From: Camarhynchus parvulus
Lineage: Eukaryota; Chordata; Aves; Passeriformes; Thraupidae
Direction of reading: 5' to 3'
Assembly (NCBI RefSeq): GCF_901933205.1
Contig: NC_044572.1
Location: 64,954,465-65,018,464, forward strand
DNA: 64,000 nucleotides
Part shown: positions 42,501 through 51,340 of the stretch, in pieces
Numbering within the stretch: the first letter of the stretch is position 1
How the letters are laid out: every line of letters begins with the position of its first letter
Translations under genes and position numbers: made by a program
Notes under the pieces: generated by a model
Database searches by the model: none
Told to the model about the DNA's origin: nothing
Seen by the model: the letters and a program-made list of their open reading frames with translations, nothing else

Positions 42501-45500
42501 CCATTGAGGACAGAACAACTGCAGAGGGAAAAACCATTCCATCTGTTCATGGATGTAATCCCTCTGTTTTCTGTTTCAGCTCATCCTTGCCACGTGGGAA
42601 GGCGGCTACAACCTGCAGTGCCAGAACCTCCACAGCGCAGGGGAGGCTGATATCCGGGTGAGAGACAAAAGCAGCTCAGCCCCCAGCATCCTGTCTGTTT
42701 TAACTGTCTTTAACTGTCCTAGGACATACCCTGAGCTCTGATAAAATGTCTCTACTCTAGAGGAGGATAGATTTCATTGTACTTAGTATCAAATTTAGAT
42801 TTTTTCAAAAGAAGAATCTGGCAGCAAAATCCGTTCAGTGTCAAGGAAATGGTAGCGCCCTTAAAAAAACTGAACAAACTCCAAAATGAAGCAAAAACCC
42901 ACTCACAAAACTGCACCTTTGGAAAAAAAAAAAAACAAAAAACCAATTAGAAAACCCTTACTAGAAGTTTATATTTCTTAAATTATATTTTGATAATTAT
43001 ATATTTATACAATTTCTTAAAAGATACGTGTTTTTTTACAAAACTGCTTCATTGAAAAGCAAAATAAAATTGAAGACAGAGCTTGTGCTTCTCCTTTAAA
43101 GCATATTAATGCCTTCTGGGAATTTGCATGCCTAGGGAGTGAAGAATTACAGTCATATTTAAGCAATTGTATGGACAGATATTGATCTCCTGCTCCTTTG
43201 TTCTTGCATGTACAGGTAGCCAAGGTGCTGTGGTGGTATTATTTTTCCAAAGTAATTGAATTCATGGACACTATCTTCTTTGTGCTGAGAAAGAAAACCA
43301 GCCAGATCACCTTCCTTCACGTGTATCACCATGCCACTATGTTTAACATTTGGTGGTGTGTTCTGAACTGGATACCTTGTGGGCAGAGTAAGTCTTTATT
43401 TCCTTCATCACCCCGGGTCTAAGTCAGCTGCAGCTGGGGAGGAATCACATCACCATGCAAAGGGATTGTGTCACTGTGCAATGTGAGGGCACCTTTAGGG
43501 TTCAGAGCCTTTCAGAACTGCTGACCACCTGCAGAACACAGGAAAGTTAAAAGCATGGTTAAAAGTTCAGGCCAAAAATACCTGAGTGTTAGGCCTTAGA
43601 CTTTTCACTTAGCTGCCACAAACTCATGTATTTACTTCTCTTCAAACCACTTTTAAGCATCACAGTACTGAGTACCACAGAGGAGCTAGCACATACAAGA
43701 CCTACTCCAAAAGCAGATGCAGGAAGAAGTCAGGACCCTGGTAAAGCCTTTATCAATCACAACAAATAAAATCAATGGCTTTTTTACAGGCTCAAGTCTT
43801 GCATAATCTCTGTTTTAGCAAGATACTTTACTTAGTCACTAATTAAAATACCAGTTTGAGTTTGTTCTGGTTTTTTATGAAAATACATCCTCAGAAAGTT
43901 ATGGTAGCTGTCATCATCTTCCCTGTTAGGAAGGGATCTATAGTGCCACAGGCTGGTCACTTGGTGTTTGTATAAGAAGTCCAAACAGCAGAGCTTCATC
44001 TGTCTCACAACAGGCACACTTTTCCAGGGCTTGACACAGCTAGAGGCTTCCTGTGGAGCCGCTTCTAAAGTTGAGAAAAAACACAGTTTTCTTGCAACCT
44101 ATTAGAGTGAGTTACCCTAACCCCTTTGCAACATTTGTTAAGAAACTTGTTGCAGGTCTTTTTCAGAGCTAAAAGCAGAATTCACATTTGCTGGCACTTA
44201 CTGTGGACAACACAAAATCAAAGTAAATCAGTGTTAGAGGTAGAAGCAGGGATCAGAGATTTCATAGCGATTAGGAGCTATTCTAGAGGCTTAAACAAAT
44301 CACTGGGAGTTTGTGCTTTGTAATGTGTGGTCCCCACACTTCACACTAGTGCTGCACTACTGTAATTAAACCAGCAGCTAAGTAATTAATCAGTGGCAAA
44401 TCAGAACAACTGGTGAGTCCCTCTTGTGGTTGTAGCACTGCCATCAAACTCACAAGCACACCGTAGAGAGTAGTGCTGCTCCTTCTCCACAGTCTGCAAA
44501 GTAGGATAATTAATTTCCTCTAGAACTAGCATTCACTAAATGTAACTAATAAGAGCAGCAAGGTATTATTGGGGATGAAATTCTATAAATGTGCATCTAG
44601 CAGAAGAGTCAATGAAGAAAACAAGAGTGGTGATCAAACACAGGCACAAAAGGCTGGTTTAATTCAGAGTAAAGCCCTTGCTACTGCATCAGAGAGCAGG
44701 AGTACAGAAGCCCCCCAGAGTCCTAAGCAGCAAAGTCATCAGCAGCATTGTTTAAAGCTTACAGGAATAATGGAAAGACTCAGCAAGAAGAGCTTTAGGA
44801 GAGGGGAAAAATAGCATGTAAACTACAGAATAGGAAAAAGTGGAGGAGAAGAAAAATACCAGATAAAAATACAAAATTCAGCATAAGAACAACCCTCTAG
44901 GAAGTACCATTTGGTTTTTCAGTTGTCCCTAGGAAACCACCTCTACACATCAGGAATGTCTTTAGCAAGAAATAAGCACGGAAGGAATACGTTGTCATCT
45001 TATTGCAGGGATTCCATACTGTCGTCTCCTTATCACAAGAGTTTCACACCTTCTCGGTATTTCTTCTGGGCAGCTACTCAGAGAAGTGACTCTTTTTCTT
45101 CACAAAGCAGCCAACTGACTCCAGGTCCCTCCTCAACCAGCCCCCCCCACTCTTTTATAGCACTCTTCTTCTCACTGGTTACAGCTGTGGCCTGTTTAAG
45201 TCAGGCCTGTTCCTAATCTTTGATAATTGGCCCAGCTGCAAATCCTTAGGGGTAAGATTACCTTCTACACTATTTTCTTATATTCTATCCCCCTATAGGA
45301 ACACTTACATTTGCAAGAGATTCAATATAGAAGCAATACAACAAGCAATAATATCCTCTCTCACTTTTTAGCAGTTGGTACTTAATTATTTTTTCCCTAA
45401 TGGATTTTTATAGGCTTCTTTGGACCCACTTTGAATAGCTTTATCCACGTGCTTATGTATTCTTACTATGGACTGTCAGTCATCCCTTCCATGCGCAAAT

Positions 45501-48500
45501 ATCTCTGGTGGAAGAAATACCTCACTCAGGCACAACTGGTATGTATCTGTTTTACTTTCATTTTTAACTACTAGAAATCCTTCAAAATGTGAGAGAGGAC
45601 GAAATGAACTATAGGTAAACATTGTGCTTTACACAATTAAGCCAGTTAGAATTGAAGCATAACTAAACTATCATACAGCATAAGTCACTAGTGCAGCTTG
45701 AAAAAAATTAATGAAGGAAATTGTGTTCAGAAGTGTTTTCTGTAGAAAACAAACAGTAGAGACTCTTTAGTCCACAAAATTCTGTTAGTTTTGAACAATT
45801 GCATAGGAAATAACTGCTCTTTAATTGTGGGGAAAAAAACTGATTTAAAAGTCACAAAAAATGTCTGACAGAGCCAGGTCCAAGACAGACCGCCCCTGCT
45901 GGCCAAAGCTGAGCCCATCAGCAAAGGCGGGAGCACCTCCGTGATATCGTATTTATTCATGGGTGAAAAACATAGCACAGCAGCTGAGAGAGAAGACAGG
46001 AAATGTGAGAAGCCCTGCAATTACCCAGGTCAAAACAGAAGGAGGGAATTAGCACCAAAAGCTCCCCTGCAGCCTGTGGTGAAGATGCTGGTGAAGCTGT
46101 TCCCCCTGCAGCCCACGGAGGTCAGGGGAGCAGAGATCCACCTGCGGCCCACAGAGGACCTCACGCTGCAGCAATGGACATGTTTGCCCTGAAGGAAGAT
46201 ACAGCCAGTGGGGAAATAGGCTCCCATGGACCCACAGAGAGAGAAGCCCACCCTGGAGCAGATTTGCTGGTGGAATCGGTAATTCCTTGGGGACCTACAT
46301 AGGAAAAGCCTGTTTCTGAAGGACTGGACCTTGTGGAAGGGACCCATGCTGGGGCAATTTGTGAAGAACTGCAGCTCATGGGAAATACCCACATTGGAAC
46401 TCTCCCGTGGGAGGGACCCCACACTCAAGCATGGAAAGAGTGTGAGGAGAAAGGAGCAGCAAAGCCAAAGCAATAGGGGCTGACTACAAACCCCATTCTG
46501 CTGCACTACATGGAAGGAAGTAGAAGAGTGAAGTTCAGAAGTGAAGTTAAACCTGAGAAGAAACAGGGGTTTAGAGGAAGGTGGTTTTAATTTTATTTCT
46601 TGCTATCCTTCTGTGTTATTAATTGGCAGTACTCGAAACTAATCTTCCTCAAGTCTAATTTGTTTATAACAGTAATAGGTAAGTTTTATCAATCACTCTC
46701 CCTAACTTTATCTCAATCCACAAGTTCTTTTCATCTCATTTTCTCCCCCTACTCTACTGAGGAGAAGAAGGGAGAGAGCTGCTGGGTGGGCAGCTGGCAG
46801 CCAAGCCAGATTAACCCATGACACAGTGGTATAACTGCAAAATACAAAATGGTGTAAACAAAGTTTAGGCAATACAGAAATTTATTTCTAAAAGTCTGTT
46901 CCACCTGTTGCTGTACCTGAGAAGCTGAGCCACATCAAAAGTTTCTATCAACAAGATATAAAGCTTGATATGAAATAAAGTTCCTTTTACTTTTTATCTC
47001 TTAGAGCCTGTTCATATTATTTGGAAGTTGAGATGTTTGCAGTGAGTTTAAAATGCCTGTGTAGAAATTTGCTTAGCCAGAGCTGCTTCTCTGAGACCAT
47101 CCCTGCAGGTGAAACACACTGCAGTGCTGGAAATGCACCTCAGTACACTGGTTTGAGGGCACACTTATCTGACTGAGGAAAAATCAGGTCCACCGGTGTG
47201 GGCTGTGGCTGAGAGTTCTAAATACAGACAAGTCTCTGCAATTTCTTCCCTGTCTCATTTTTGCTTCCTTTGTCCCCTCCTTAACTCCATTAATGCAAGT
47301 GATAACCTATCTGAACTCCTTGGACCTGAGTTTTGCATTTTCTGTTCAGACTTCTAAAGCTATTACCAGGAGTCTTCAGTTTCCTCCGGTTTCTGCCCAG
47401 CAACAGAGACAACAACTGTACCTGTCGCAAGGACTGGAAGATAGAGCAAAATCTACTAAATCTGAGAGGAAAAAAAAAGCTTCCCTTTTGTCAACTAGGC
47501 CTATAAACTTACTTTTAGAAATCTCTGACCCCTTAGGATTTTATTTAATTTCACAAGAGCACCATTTTAACTTAACCTTCACAATGCATTCAGAGGTTAT
47601 AAAGGGATACTTTTCAAGAGTACTCAAACTTTCACAGAGCAGGACTAGGGACCACTGCTGTGTCTGATTTAGCTAGCACCGACCCTTTCTCAGCAAATAC
47701 ACCTGCATTATCTTCTCTCCGCAGATCCAGTTTCTGCTCACTATTGTGCACACACTCAGTGCAGCTGTGAAGCCATGTGGATTCCCATTTGGCTGCCTCA
47801 TGTTCCAGTCCTCCTACATGGCCACACTGGTCATCCTGTTCATCAACTTCTACATTAAGGTAAGCAGTCTTCTGAGAGCTCTCTGACAAAGATGGGGAAA
47901 ACAGAACTTTTTGGATAGCAGTCTGGGTGCACTCAGATGTAGAATGACCATCAGTGCTTAAAATATGTTAGTCTTAAAATATATACATCATTTAAGAATA
48001 ACAGATACAGTCATGTCTGAGAGAGAGAGAGAGTTTCTCAGTAGTGATGACCTCCTCATTGCAGCTCAACTCTTCTGCACTTGTATAGCAGGTCAGGTAC
48101 TGCATTTAGTACATAGGAAGTCTGAATTTGCTTTGGTGGGCAAATTTTTGAGTCTTTCTCCTCCTTAGGAAAAAAAAAAAATAGAGCTCTGTCTTTGCCT
48201 TGTTTACTTCAACATCTTTTAGCAGGGAGTGCTCTAGCCTGCCTACATATATAAAGCTTTTAGTGTAAAGCTTCTAGTGTACTTGAAATCTCTTTTGACA
48301 TGGAGAAGCATTACAGTAAGGCTAGTAACGTAACATCACCCACAGTCACAAAAAGGCTACTGTACTCCTAATGCAGTCTGAAGCAAATATATACATCTGC
48401 ATCAACAAACAGCAGACAAGCTCCATTTACAGTTAACCATAAGCAGTGTTTTGGCAGGCTCTAAATGAATCCAAATATTTATTTTGGATTTTTCTTTTAC

Positions 48501-48631
48501 AGACATACCGGAAAGCACCTTCAAGAACAGCTGTAAAGGAAACCCCTGCCACAACAGAAATCAAGAATGGTTTCCATAAGGACTACTTTGCTGCTGCCAA
48601 TGGATTGCAGAATAATAAGAAGGCACAATAA
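536..48631 (+). CDS. ELOVL2: ELOVL2, very-long-chain fatty acid elongase 2 (8 coding exons, complete)
   Basis: ER membrane 3-ketoacyl-CoA synthase that condenses malonyl-CoA with C20/C22 polyunsaturated acyl-CoA, the rate-limiting step of elongation toward C24 PUFA and DHA. Exons: 536-538, 24645-24708, 30294-30481, 42580-42657, 43216-43387, 45414-45538, 47725-47859, 48503-48631. All junctions are GT-AG and phases chain to an uninterrupted 297-residue protein (human 296). ELOVL hallmarks in order: KVIEFMDT (123-130), the histidine box HVYHH (146-150), the N-x3-H-x2-MYxYY motif (176-187) and TQAQLIQ (206-212), which spans the exon 6/7 junction. Hydrophobic stretches fit a seven-helix membrane protein. 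The C-terminus ends KKAQ, a lysine-rich ER-retention-like tail as in mammalian ELOVL2. Cys234 in the PFGC motif is the residue that distinguishes ELOVL2 from ELOVL5. The start is the ATG in CCACCATGG. ELOVL5 and ELOVL4 are excluded by close residue-by-residue agreement with mammalian ELOVL2. Confidence 0.97.
802..824 (+). other. Potential G-quadruplex at start of ELOVL2 intron 1
   Basis: Four GGG runs at 802-804, 810-812, 814-816 and 822-824 with loops of 5, 1 and 5 bases satisfy the canonical G3N1-7 pattern on the non-template strand, about 265 bases after the exon 1 donor. Formation is not shown by sequence. Confidence 0.45.
1155..1174 (+). repeat. T20 homopolymer
   Basis: Twenty uninterrupted T residues just past the CpG-rich part of intron 1. 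No adjoining retroposon could be recognised. Confidence 0.9.
5650..5711. repeat. Perfect 29-bp inverted repeat with 4-base loop, nested
   Basis: The left arm 5650-5678 is the exact reverse complement of the right arm 5683-5711, around a 4-base centre (ACTC). Each arm is itself an inverted repeat: TATTTTCTCTA, five bases, TAGAGAAAATA. The 11-mer therefore occurs four times in alternating orientation within 62 bases. It could extrude as a cruciform or fold as an RNA hairpin inside ELOVL2 intron 1. Confidence 0.93.
6896..6924. repeat. 13-bp-arm inverted repeat (hairpin)
   Basis: AAAAATATCCCAT at 6896-6908 and its exact reverse complement ATGGGATATTTTT at 6912-6924 flank the loop GCA. Located in ELOVL2 intron 1. 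Confidence 0.8.
8771..8785 (+). repeat. Short ATCC microsatellite
   Basis: About three and a half tandem ATCC units in intron 1 of ELOVL2. Confidence 0.6.
10914..10947 (+). repeat. Triplicate AATTAAGATAC repeat
   Basis: Two 11-base copies (10914-10924, 10925-10935) and one 12-base copy with an extra A (10936-10947) stand head to tail. A local slippage product in intron 1. Confidence 0.8.
17043..17128 (+). repeat. CR1 LINE 3'-tail fragment
   Basis: The stretch GAGCAGCCTGGTCTGGTGGA, then TCCCTACCCATG, then TTGGAACTAAATGATTTTTA follows the CR1 3' region (cagcctggtctagtgg, gttggaactagatgatcttt) in sense. No coding part remains. Confidence 0.75.
21373..21463 (+). repeat. 48-bp tandem duplication
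   Basis: The unit beginning TAGGTATATAAACAAGTATA at 21373 recurs at 21421 with one G-to-A change and a period of 48 bases. The second copy fades after about 40 bases. AT-rich intron 1 DNA. Confidence 0.8.
21770..22640 (+). mobile_element. CR1 LINE, 5'-truncated, sense
   Basis: About 0.87 kb matching the 3' part of avian CR1: GTGTTGATCTGCTGGAGGGT, then CAGCAGTGTGCCCAGGTGG-like sequence, CAGTTTTGGGCCCCTCAATA, the GTCCAGAGAAGGGCAAC segment and the 3' end TTTTCCAACC...ATTCTATGATTCTT. In CR1 this encodes the C-terminal end of the ORF2 reverse transcriptase protein plus a short 3' UTR. The frame carries a TAG (in GGAGTAGCTGAGGGAG) and indels, so it is dead. The 75-residue open frame at 22021-22248 is a relic of ORF2. 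It lies in ELOVL2 intron 1, in sense. Confidence 0.93.
23298..23378 (+). repeat. TTTGG/TTTGT-rich low-complexity tract
   Basis: About 80 bases of degenerate TTTGG and TTTGT units, with almost no C and little A on the + strand. An open frame across it encodes only F, W, L, V and G-rich low-complexity sequence. Confidence 0.8.
24645..24708 (+). CDS. ELOVL2: ELOVL2 coding exon 2
   Basis: Acceptor TTTTTTAG before GAG and donor G|GTAAGC. Encodes residues 2-22 ([13 protein letters not shown]...MFGPR) plus the first base of Asp23. This closely matches the N-terminus of mammalian ELOVL2. Confidence 0.96.
26138..26163 (+). repeat. 13-bp tandem duplication
   Basis: ACATAAATAATTC occurs twice back to back (26138-26150 and 26151-26163) in ELOVL2 intron 2. 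Confidence 0.85.
26832..27233 (+). mobile_element. Solo LTR of an endogenous retrovirus, with 6-bp target-site duplication
   Basis: The LTR spans 26838-27227 (390 bp), begins TGTCACAGAC and ends CAGCACA. ACCCTT flanks it on both sides (26832-26837 and 27228-27233), a clean 6-bp target duplication typical of class II (ERVK-like) elements. It contains inverted CCAAT-type sequences near 26960-27000 and an AATAAA poly(A) signal at 27149-27154 in a CAAAATAATAAATCAGCC context. Internal retroviral genes are absent, so it is a recombined solo LTR. A truncated relative lies at 52433-52616. Orientation is the same as ELOVL2. Confidence 0.88.
29377..29411. repeat. 15-bp-arm perfect inverted repeat
   Basis: TTTTAGAATGACTTA (29377-29391), loop CTCCA, then the exact reverse complement TAAGTCATTCTAAAA (29397-29411). 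Located in ELOVL2 intron 2. Confidence 0.88.
30294..30481 (+). CDS. ELOVL2: ELOVL2 coding exon 3
   Basis: Acceptor TTTTTTTTAG, donor GTGAGT at 30482. Encodes residues 23-85, including [32 protein letters not shown] and the second hydrophobic helix [15 protein letters not shown]. Starts phase 1, ends phase 0. Confidence 0.97.
31392..31441 (+). repeat. 14-bp direct repeat followed by small hairpin
   Basis: TGTGCTTGATTTCA occurs twice in tandem (31392-31405, 31406-31419). It is followed by AGTGTCAG (31419-31426) and CTGACACT (31434-31441), an 8-bp inverted repeat with a 7-base loop. Confidence 0.75.
36650..36780 (-). mobile_element. CR1 LINE fragment, antisense (part 1 of a split element)
   Basis: The + strand text AGATCCCCTTCCACAGGGCT, GCTCTCCAGCCATTCCTCCC and the following GGATTGTGT read as the antisense of the CR1 ORF2 3' region (caggtccttttccac...gctttccagccactcttcccc). 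The next part of the CR1 consensus resumes only at about 37535. Confidence 0.65.
36781..37534. mobile_element. AT-rich insertion (candidate retroviral LTR) interrupting a CR1
   Basis: About 750 bases of very AT-rich DNA separate two consecutive parts of an antisense CR1, so the segment is best read as a later insertion. The part from about 37390 (TTGTGGGAATCC...) to 37533 resembles passerine ERV LTR sequence from memory. I could not find a matching target-site duplication, and the ends are approximate. Confidence 0.4.
37535..37800 (-). mobile_element. CR1 LINE fragment, antisense (part 2 of a split element)
   Basis: The text CCAGCATTTGGATTTGTTAA, then CGACCCCTCTGCAAGGACTC, CATCAGCAAACCTGCTAAGG and GAGGAGCACCACTGGTGACT follow the antisense CR1 consensus (cttggccttgttgaac, cagatccctctgcagag, catctgcaaacttgctgagg, aggaacaccactcgtcact). 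Open frames here on either strand are CR1 relics. Confidence 0.75.
39505..40300 (-). mobile_element. CR1 LINE, ~0.8 kb, antisense
   Basis: The + strand shows the antisense of CR1 from its 3' end (TTCATAAAATGTGTCAATTT, GACTTCAACTCCTGGCCCTG) through CCAGTGCCCAACCACCCTCT, GATCAGTGCCTGCCCCTCCT, CAAGGCCCTTCACCATCTTT, GAGCAGGACAATCCCCTCCC and CAGGACCCCCAGGTCCCTTT to about 40300. It is a 5'-truncated ORF2/3' UTR copy in ELOVL2 intron 3. The frames at 39883-40152 and 39974-40246 come from it and are not host genes. Confidence 0.92.
42580..42657 (+). CDS. ELOVL2: ELOVL2 coding exon 4
   Basis: Acceptor CTGTTTCAG, donor GTGAGA. 26 codons, residues 86-111 ([17 protein letters not shown]...GEADIR), the luminal loop characteristic of ELOVL2. 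Phase 0 at both ends. Confidence 0.97.
42658..43215 (+). other. ELOVL2: ELOVL2 intron 4 (558 bp)
   Basis: Short AT-rich intron with an A13 tract near 42921-42933. No other feature seen. Confidence 0.9.
43216..43387 (+). CDS. ELOVL2: ELOVL2 coding exon 5 (histidine box)
   Basis: Acceptor TGTACAG, donor GTAAGT. Residues 112-168 plus one base of Ser169. Carries KVIEFMDT, the FFVLRKK turn and the catalytic HVYHH box (146-150), ending NWIPCGQ. Confidence 0.98.
43388..45413 (+). other. ELOVL2: ELOVL2 intron 5 (~2.0 kb)
   Basis: Non-coding. About 44990-45303 is an antisense LTR. Nothing else was recognised. Confidence 0.85.
44990..45303 (-). mobile_element. Solo LTR (ERV), antisense to ELOVL2
   Basis: Read on the - strand, it begins TGTTCCTATAGGGGGATAGA near 45303, passes AGCTGGGCCAATTATCAAAG and a CACAGCTGTAACCAGTGAGA stretch, has a TATAAAA box (plus 45153-45159) and ends near CAATAAGATGACAAC at about 44990. 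CCAAT, TATA and AATAAG-type poly(A) elements in LTR order support the call, with resemblance to a common passerine LTR from memory. No target-site duplication was found. Confidence 0.6.
45414..45538 (+). CDS. ELOVL2: ELOVL2 coding exon 6
   Basis: Acceptor TTATAG, donor GTATGT. Residues 169-210: [20 protein letters not shown] (the N-x3-H-x2-MYxYY motif) through [11 protein letters not shown]. Starts phase 1, ends phase 0. Confidence 0.98.
45539..47724 (+). other. ELOVL2: ELOVL2 intron 6 (~2.2 kb)
   Basis: Nearly half is the LTR at 45862-46825. The flanks are plain intron. Confidence 0.85.
45862..46825 (+). mobile_element. ERVL-type avian LTR (~960 bp), sense
   Basis: Contains the decayed internal repeat family of a common avian LTR: short units such as CCCACCCTGGAGCAG and CCCATGCTGGGGCAA separated by GTGGGAAGGACC-type linkers, then CCCGTGGGAGGGACCCCACA, GAAAGAGTGTGAGGAGAAAG, a TTTAATTTTATTTCTTGCTA segment and an end near ATTAACCCATGACACA. 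No retroviral genes remain, and open frames inside (for example 46030-46506 on the - strand) are by-products of the repeats. Ends are approximate; no clean target duplication was seen. Confidence 0.75.
47725..47859 (+). CDS. ELOVL2: ELOVL2 coding exon 7
   Basis: Acceptor CTCTCCGCAG, donor GTAAGC. 45 codons, residues 211-255: [19 protein letters not shown] (Cys234), and the last helix [12 protein letters not shown]. Phase 0 at both ends. Confidence 0.98.
47860..48502 (+). other. ELOVL2: ELOVL2 intron 7 (643 bp)
   Basis: Short intron with a GA repeat near 48018-48034 and an A12 tract near 48170. No gene. Confidence 0.9.
48503..48631 (+). CDS. ELOVL2: ELOVL2 coding exon 8 (terminal)
   Basis: Acceptor TTTTACAG, stop TAA at 48629-48631. 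Residues 256-297: [34 protein letters not shown], and the terminal KKAQ. The cytosolic tail is basic and ends in the ER-retention-like sequence. Confidence 0.97.
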   Translation, partial: TYRKAPSRTAVKETPATTEIKNGFHKDYFAAANGLQNNKKAQ

Positions 48632-49051
48632 GTATAGTGTTTCCTATGAATTTTTTTCTAAAGAGAAAAAGAAGAAAAAAGACTGAATTACAAGCTTTAG
48701 CTTAAAACCTATTTGATTACATTTATCAGTTCTTTGTACCAGACACTTATTAATGTACTGCTATTTAGGTTTTAACAAAATGAGTAGAATTACTTGTCTT
48801 GTCCAAGATCAACATCAGAACAAAGAAAGCCAAGACCTTTCTCATATGAAAAAGAAAACCTTTCTGATCTCTAATGCTGACACAAAAACGCCTTATGAAA
48901 CACTTGATGGATAAATCCATCAATGCCTTCAAAAGGTTAGGACTCTGTTCAGACTAACATGGTGAGCACTTTCTGTGCATGTGAGAGGTCTTGAGGCAAG
49001 GCTTCACAGTGCACCCAGTACATCCAGCTGAACTGCAGCCAAGGCCAGGAA

Positions 49052-49057
49052 AATAAA
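49052..49057 (+). terminator. Candidate ELOVL2 poly(A) signal AATAAA
   Basis: First canonical AATAAA after the ELOVL2 stop, 421 bases downstream, followed by GAGTGGCAGG and GGTGAGCATTGT. Its use is inference. Confidence 0.35.
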
Positions 49058-51304
49058 GGAGGAGTGGCAGGAAAGGTGAGCATTGTACCTCTTTCGTCAC
49101 CATACCCCTCTTTTCTTCTCAGCAATTCCCCAAAGCACACTAGCAAGGTAGCTTTTGATCCTGTGGGAGCCCTGGGGAAGGACATGACAGAGGGCAGAGC
49201 CCAGGCACACCATCCCATAGTTTGCAGGCAGTTGTGGCTCCACATTCACTTTCTTTATACAAGTGCAACCTGATTCAAATGCCAGGAAGGCTGGCAGGAG
49301 CTTTCTGTTTCAGGAGGCTGGACTGGTAGCCCCTGGCGCTGCCCAGAATGGAATTCTGAACATAGAGCAAAACAAGTGACTTTGGATGTGCTAACTTAAC
49401 AGAAGTTCTAGGTAAATGGATTTTGAAAGAAATAGGGTCATGCAAACTTAAGGCAGATAAATCCCTTGAGTGTAAATGTGTGTAAAGTTAATCCTATACA
49501 AACACTGCTAATTCAAAGCAAACCCTCATGCTACATATTAATAGACTAGAAGATGCAGAAAATTTGTGAGTTCAGCAATGAGCCAAACAGGTTATACAGG
49601 AGCTTCTGTGGTGGGTGGACCTTACTCAGACTGGTCTCTGGCTGGAGAAACAGATGGGACTGAGGCACAAGCTGCTGGAGGGGAAGTAAGGAGATATCTG
49701 CTGTCTGCAGCTATAAAGGTGCCTCCCAATAGTCCATCACCATCTCTGTTGCTTCAGTTCACTGCATTTACCCCCACTTAAATGCTTAGAAATTAAGAAT
49801 ACCCAGGGTTAACTTCATGAGTCTGCCCTCACCCGTTTCTCATTTAGCCCACTTAATTTCCTCTACTAAAAATAGACACAGACTATTCTTCCCTCACAGT
49901 GAAGTAGTTCCGATCTCTTCCATTCTTGTGTATAAAATTCTCTTGACAAAAACAACTTTTGGAGTCACTCCAGCCCAGCAAGTCCCTTGAACTGAAGCAG
50001 TTCTGTAAAGGAAATATGTCCTCTCATTCCTGTCACCTTGCAGAGTCCCACAGCAGGAGGAGGACAAAACACATACCTAGCCAACACAGAGGGCCCAAGC
50101 AGCCACAGAAGGCCCACATGTAGAAGAGGCTGTCCCACATCCTGCTGTCCAATTTTTCTGCACTTCTAGAGGGCCAGTTATCCCCTCCAGATATCCCCAT
50201 TTAGATGATCTGCTGTCAGGAGGTCTTGGAGACTGCAGGCATAAAGGCAGGAGGAAGGTTTAGCCCATGGAGCAGTATGGACACAGGGCAGCCAGCCTCA
50301 TCAGGAGAGACCACAGCCCTGAGGGCTCATGGATAGGAAGGAAAGAGGCTGAGGAAGTGGTACAGTAGGGGAAGAAGAACAGATGGGGTTGTCCAGTAAA
50401 AGCAAGAGGAGAAAATGGCATGAAGAAGGGTGTCTTGTGTCAGAATTCTACTTGGCTGTGTGCTTGAAAGTCCCATTGAATGCCGTCTGTCTCCAGCCAG
50501 TTCCAGCTCCATTGCACTGTGGACAAAACTTTTCTGCTCCAGCAGAAAACAGAAATTCTCCAAGTGCTACAGCAGAAACAGCACCTCATAGCAGCCTGAC
50601 TGCCGAACTTCATCATCATGAACTGGGTGACCACAATAACTGCAATATTCAAACTCTTTTACACCACCACACCAGCCTAGATCTAACTGGTGCATATTCA
50701 CATTTGCTCCCCTCTTCATGAAGATGGTCATGAAACCTCACTTACTGAAAGTCAGTGTTTTGTTTTATTTAACACTCAATAAGGGGAAAAGCAGCCACAC
50801 AAAAGACAAAACCCAAACAAAAAAAGCCAAGAACCCTGCATTCACAAAGCCTGGACACTGTATGCATATGCTGTTTCTCTCTGGCCCTTCCAGAAACTTT
50901 ACAGGCATTTCTGATTGATACTGTAAAAATCCCAAGACGTAAGAAATTAGTAGGTTTGACTGAGAGTGTTTTACACAGCCCTGAGTAAAGGGAGAGCTTC
51001 AGAGCTCTGTATAAATCAGTTTAATACTGGAAGCCAGGGTAAAGGCAGAGGAATTTGAAGGAGCTGACAAGACAGCGAACAAGGCAATGAGCTGGACCCT
51101 TCATCTAAGGCAGGCAACACAAGGGTTGTGTGGCCCAGCATGGATTTTAGGCCGAGTGGAGTCCATAATCTTTTGATGGCAAAGCATGCATTTGACTATC
51201 AAGGTGGAAAGCGTCAGCTGTGCTAAATGTTAAAGTTTGCTATGGCAATCAAACCCACAGATATTGTCTTTTGTTCTGTTGAAACCTCATTCAAAAGAAA
51301 AGGA

Positions 51305-51310
51305 AATAAA
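51305..51310 (+). terminator. AATAAA hexamer 30 bases before an A33 tract
   Basis: GGAAATAAATGCC lies 30 bases upstream of 33 genomic A residues. This is the layout of a processed mRNA 3' end. It may be an ELOVL2 poly(A) site, an internal-priming artefact site, or the tail of a retrocopy. Confidence 0.35.
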
Positions 51311-51340
51311 TGCCTTACTTGAAAATTCAAAGGGCTGGGG

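Larger units (their letters stand above)
30482..42579 (+). other. ELOVL2: ELOVL2 intron 3 (~12.1 kb)
   Basis: Non-coding. Contains 14-bp direct repeats at 31392-31419, a CR1 fragment pair at about 36650-36780 and 37535-37800 separated by AT-rich inserted DNA, and an antisense CR1 at 39505-40300. The stretches 31450-36600, 37800-39500 and 40300-42500 hold nothing I can identify. Confidence 0.85.

Noticed and set aside
46030..46506. 158-codon open frame on the - strand
   Set aside because: It is antisense to an avian LTR with short internal repeats; the repeated periodic peptide comes from those units.
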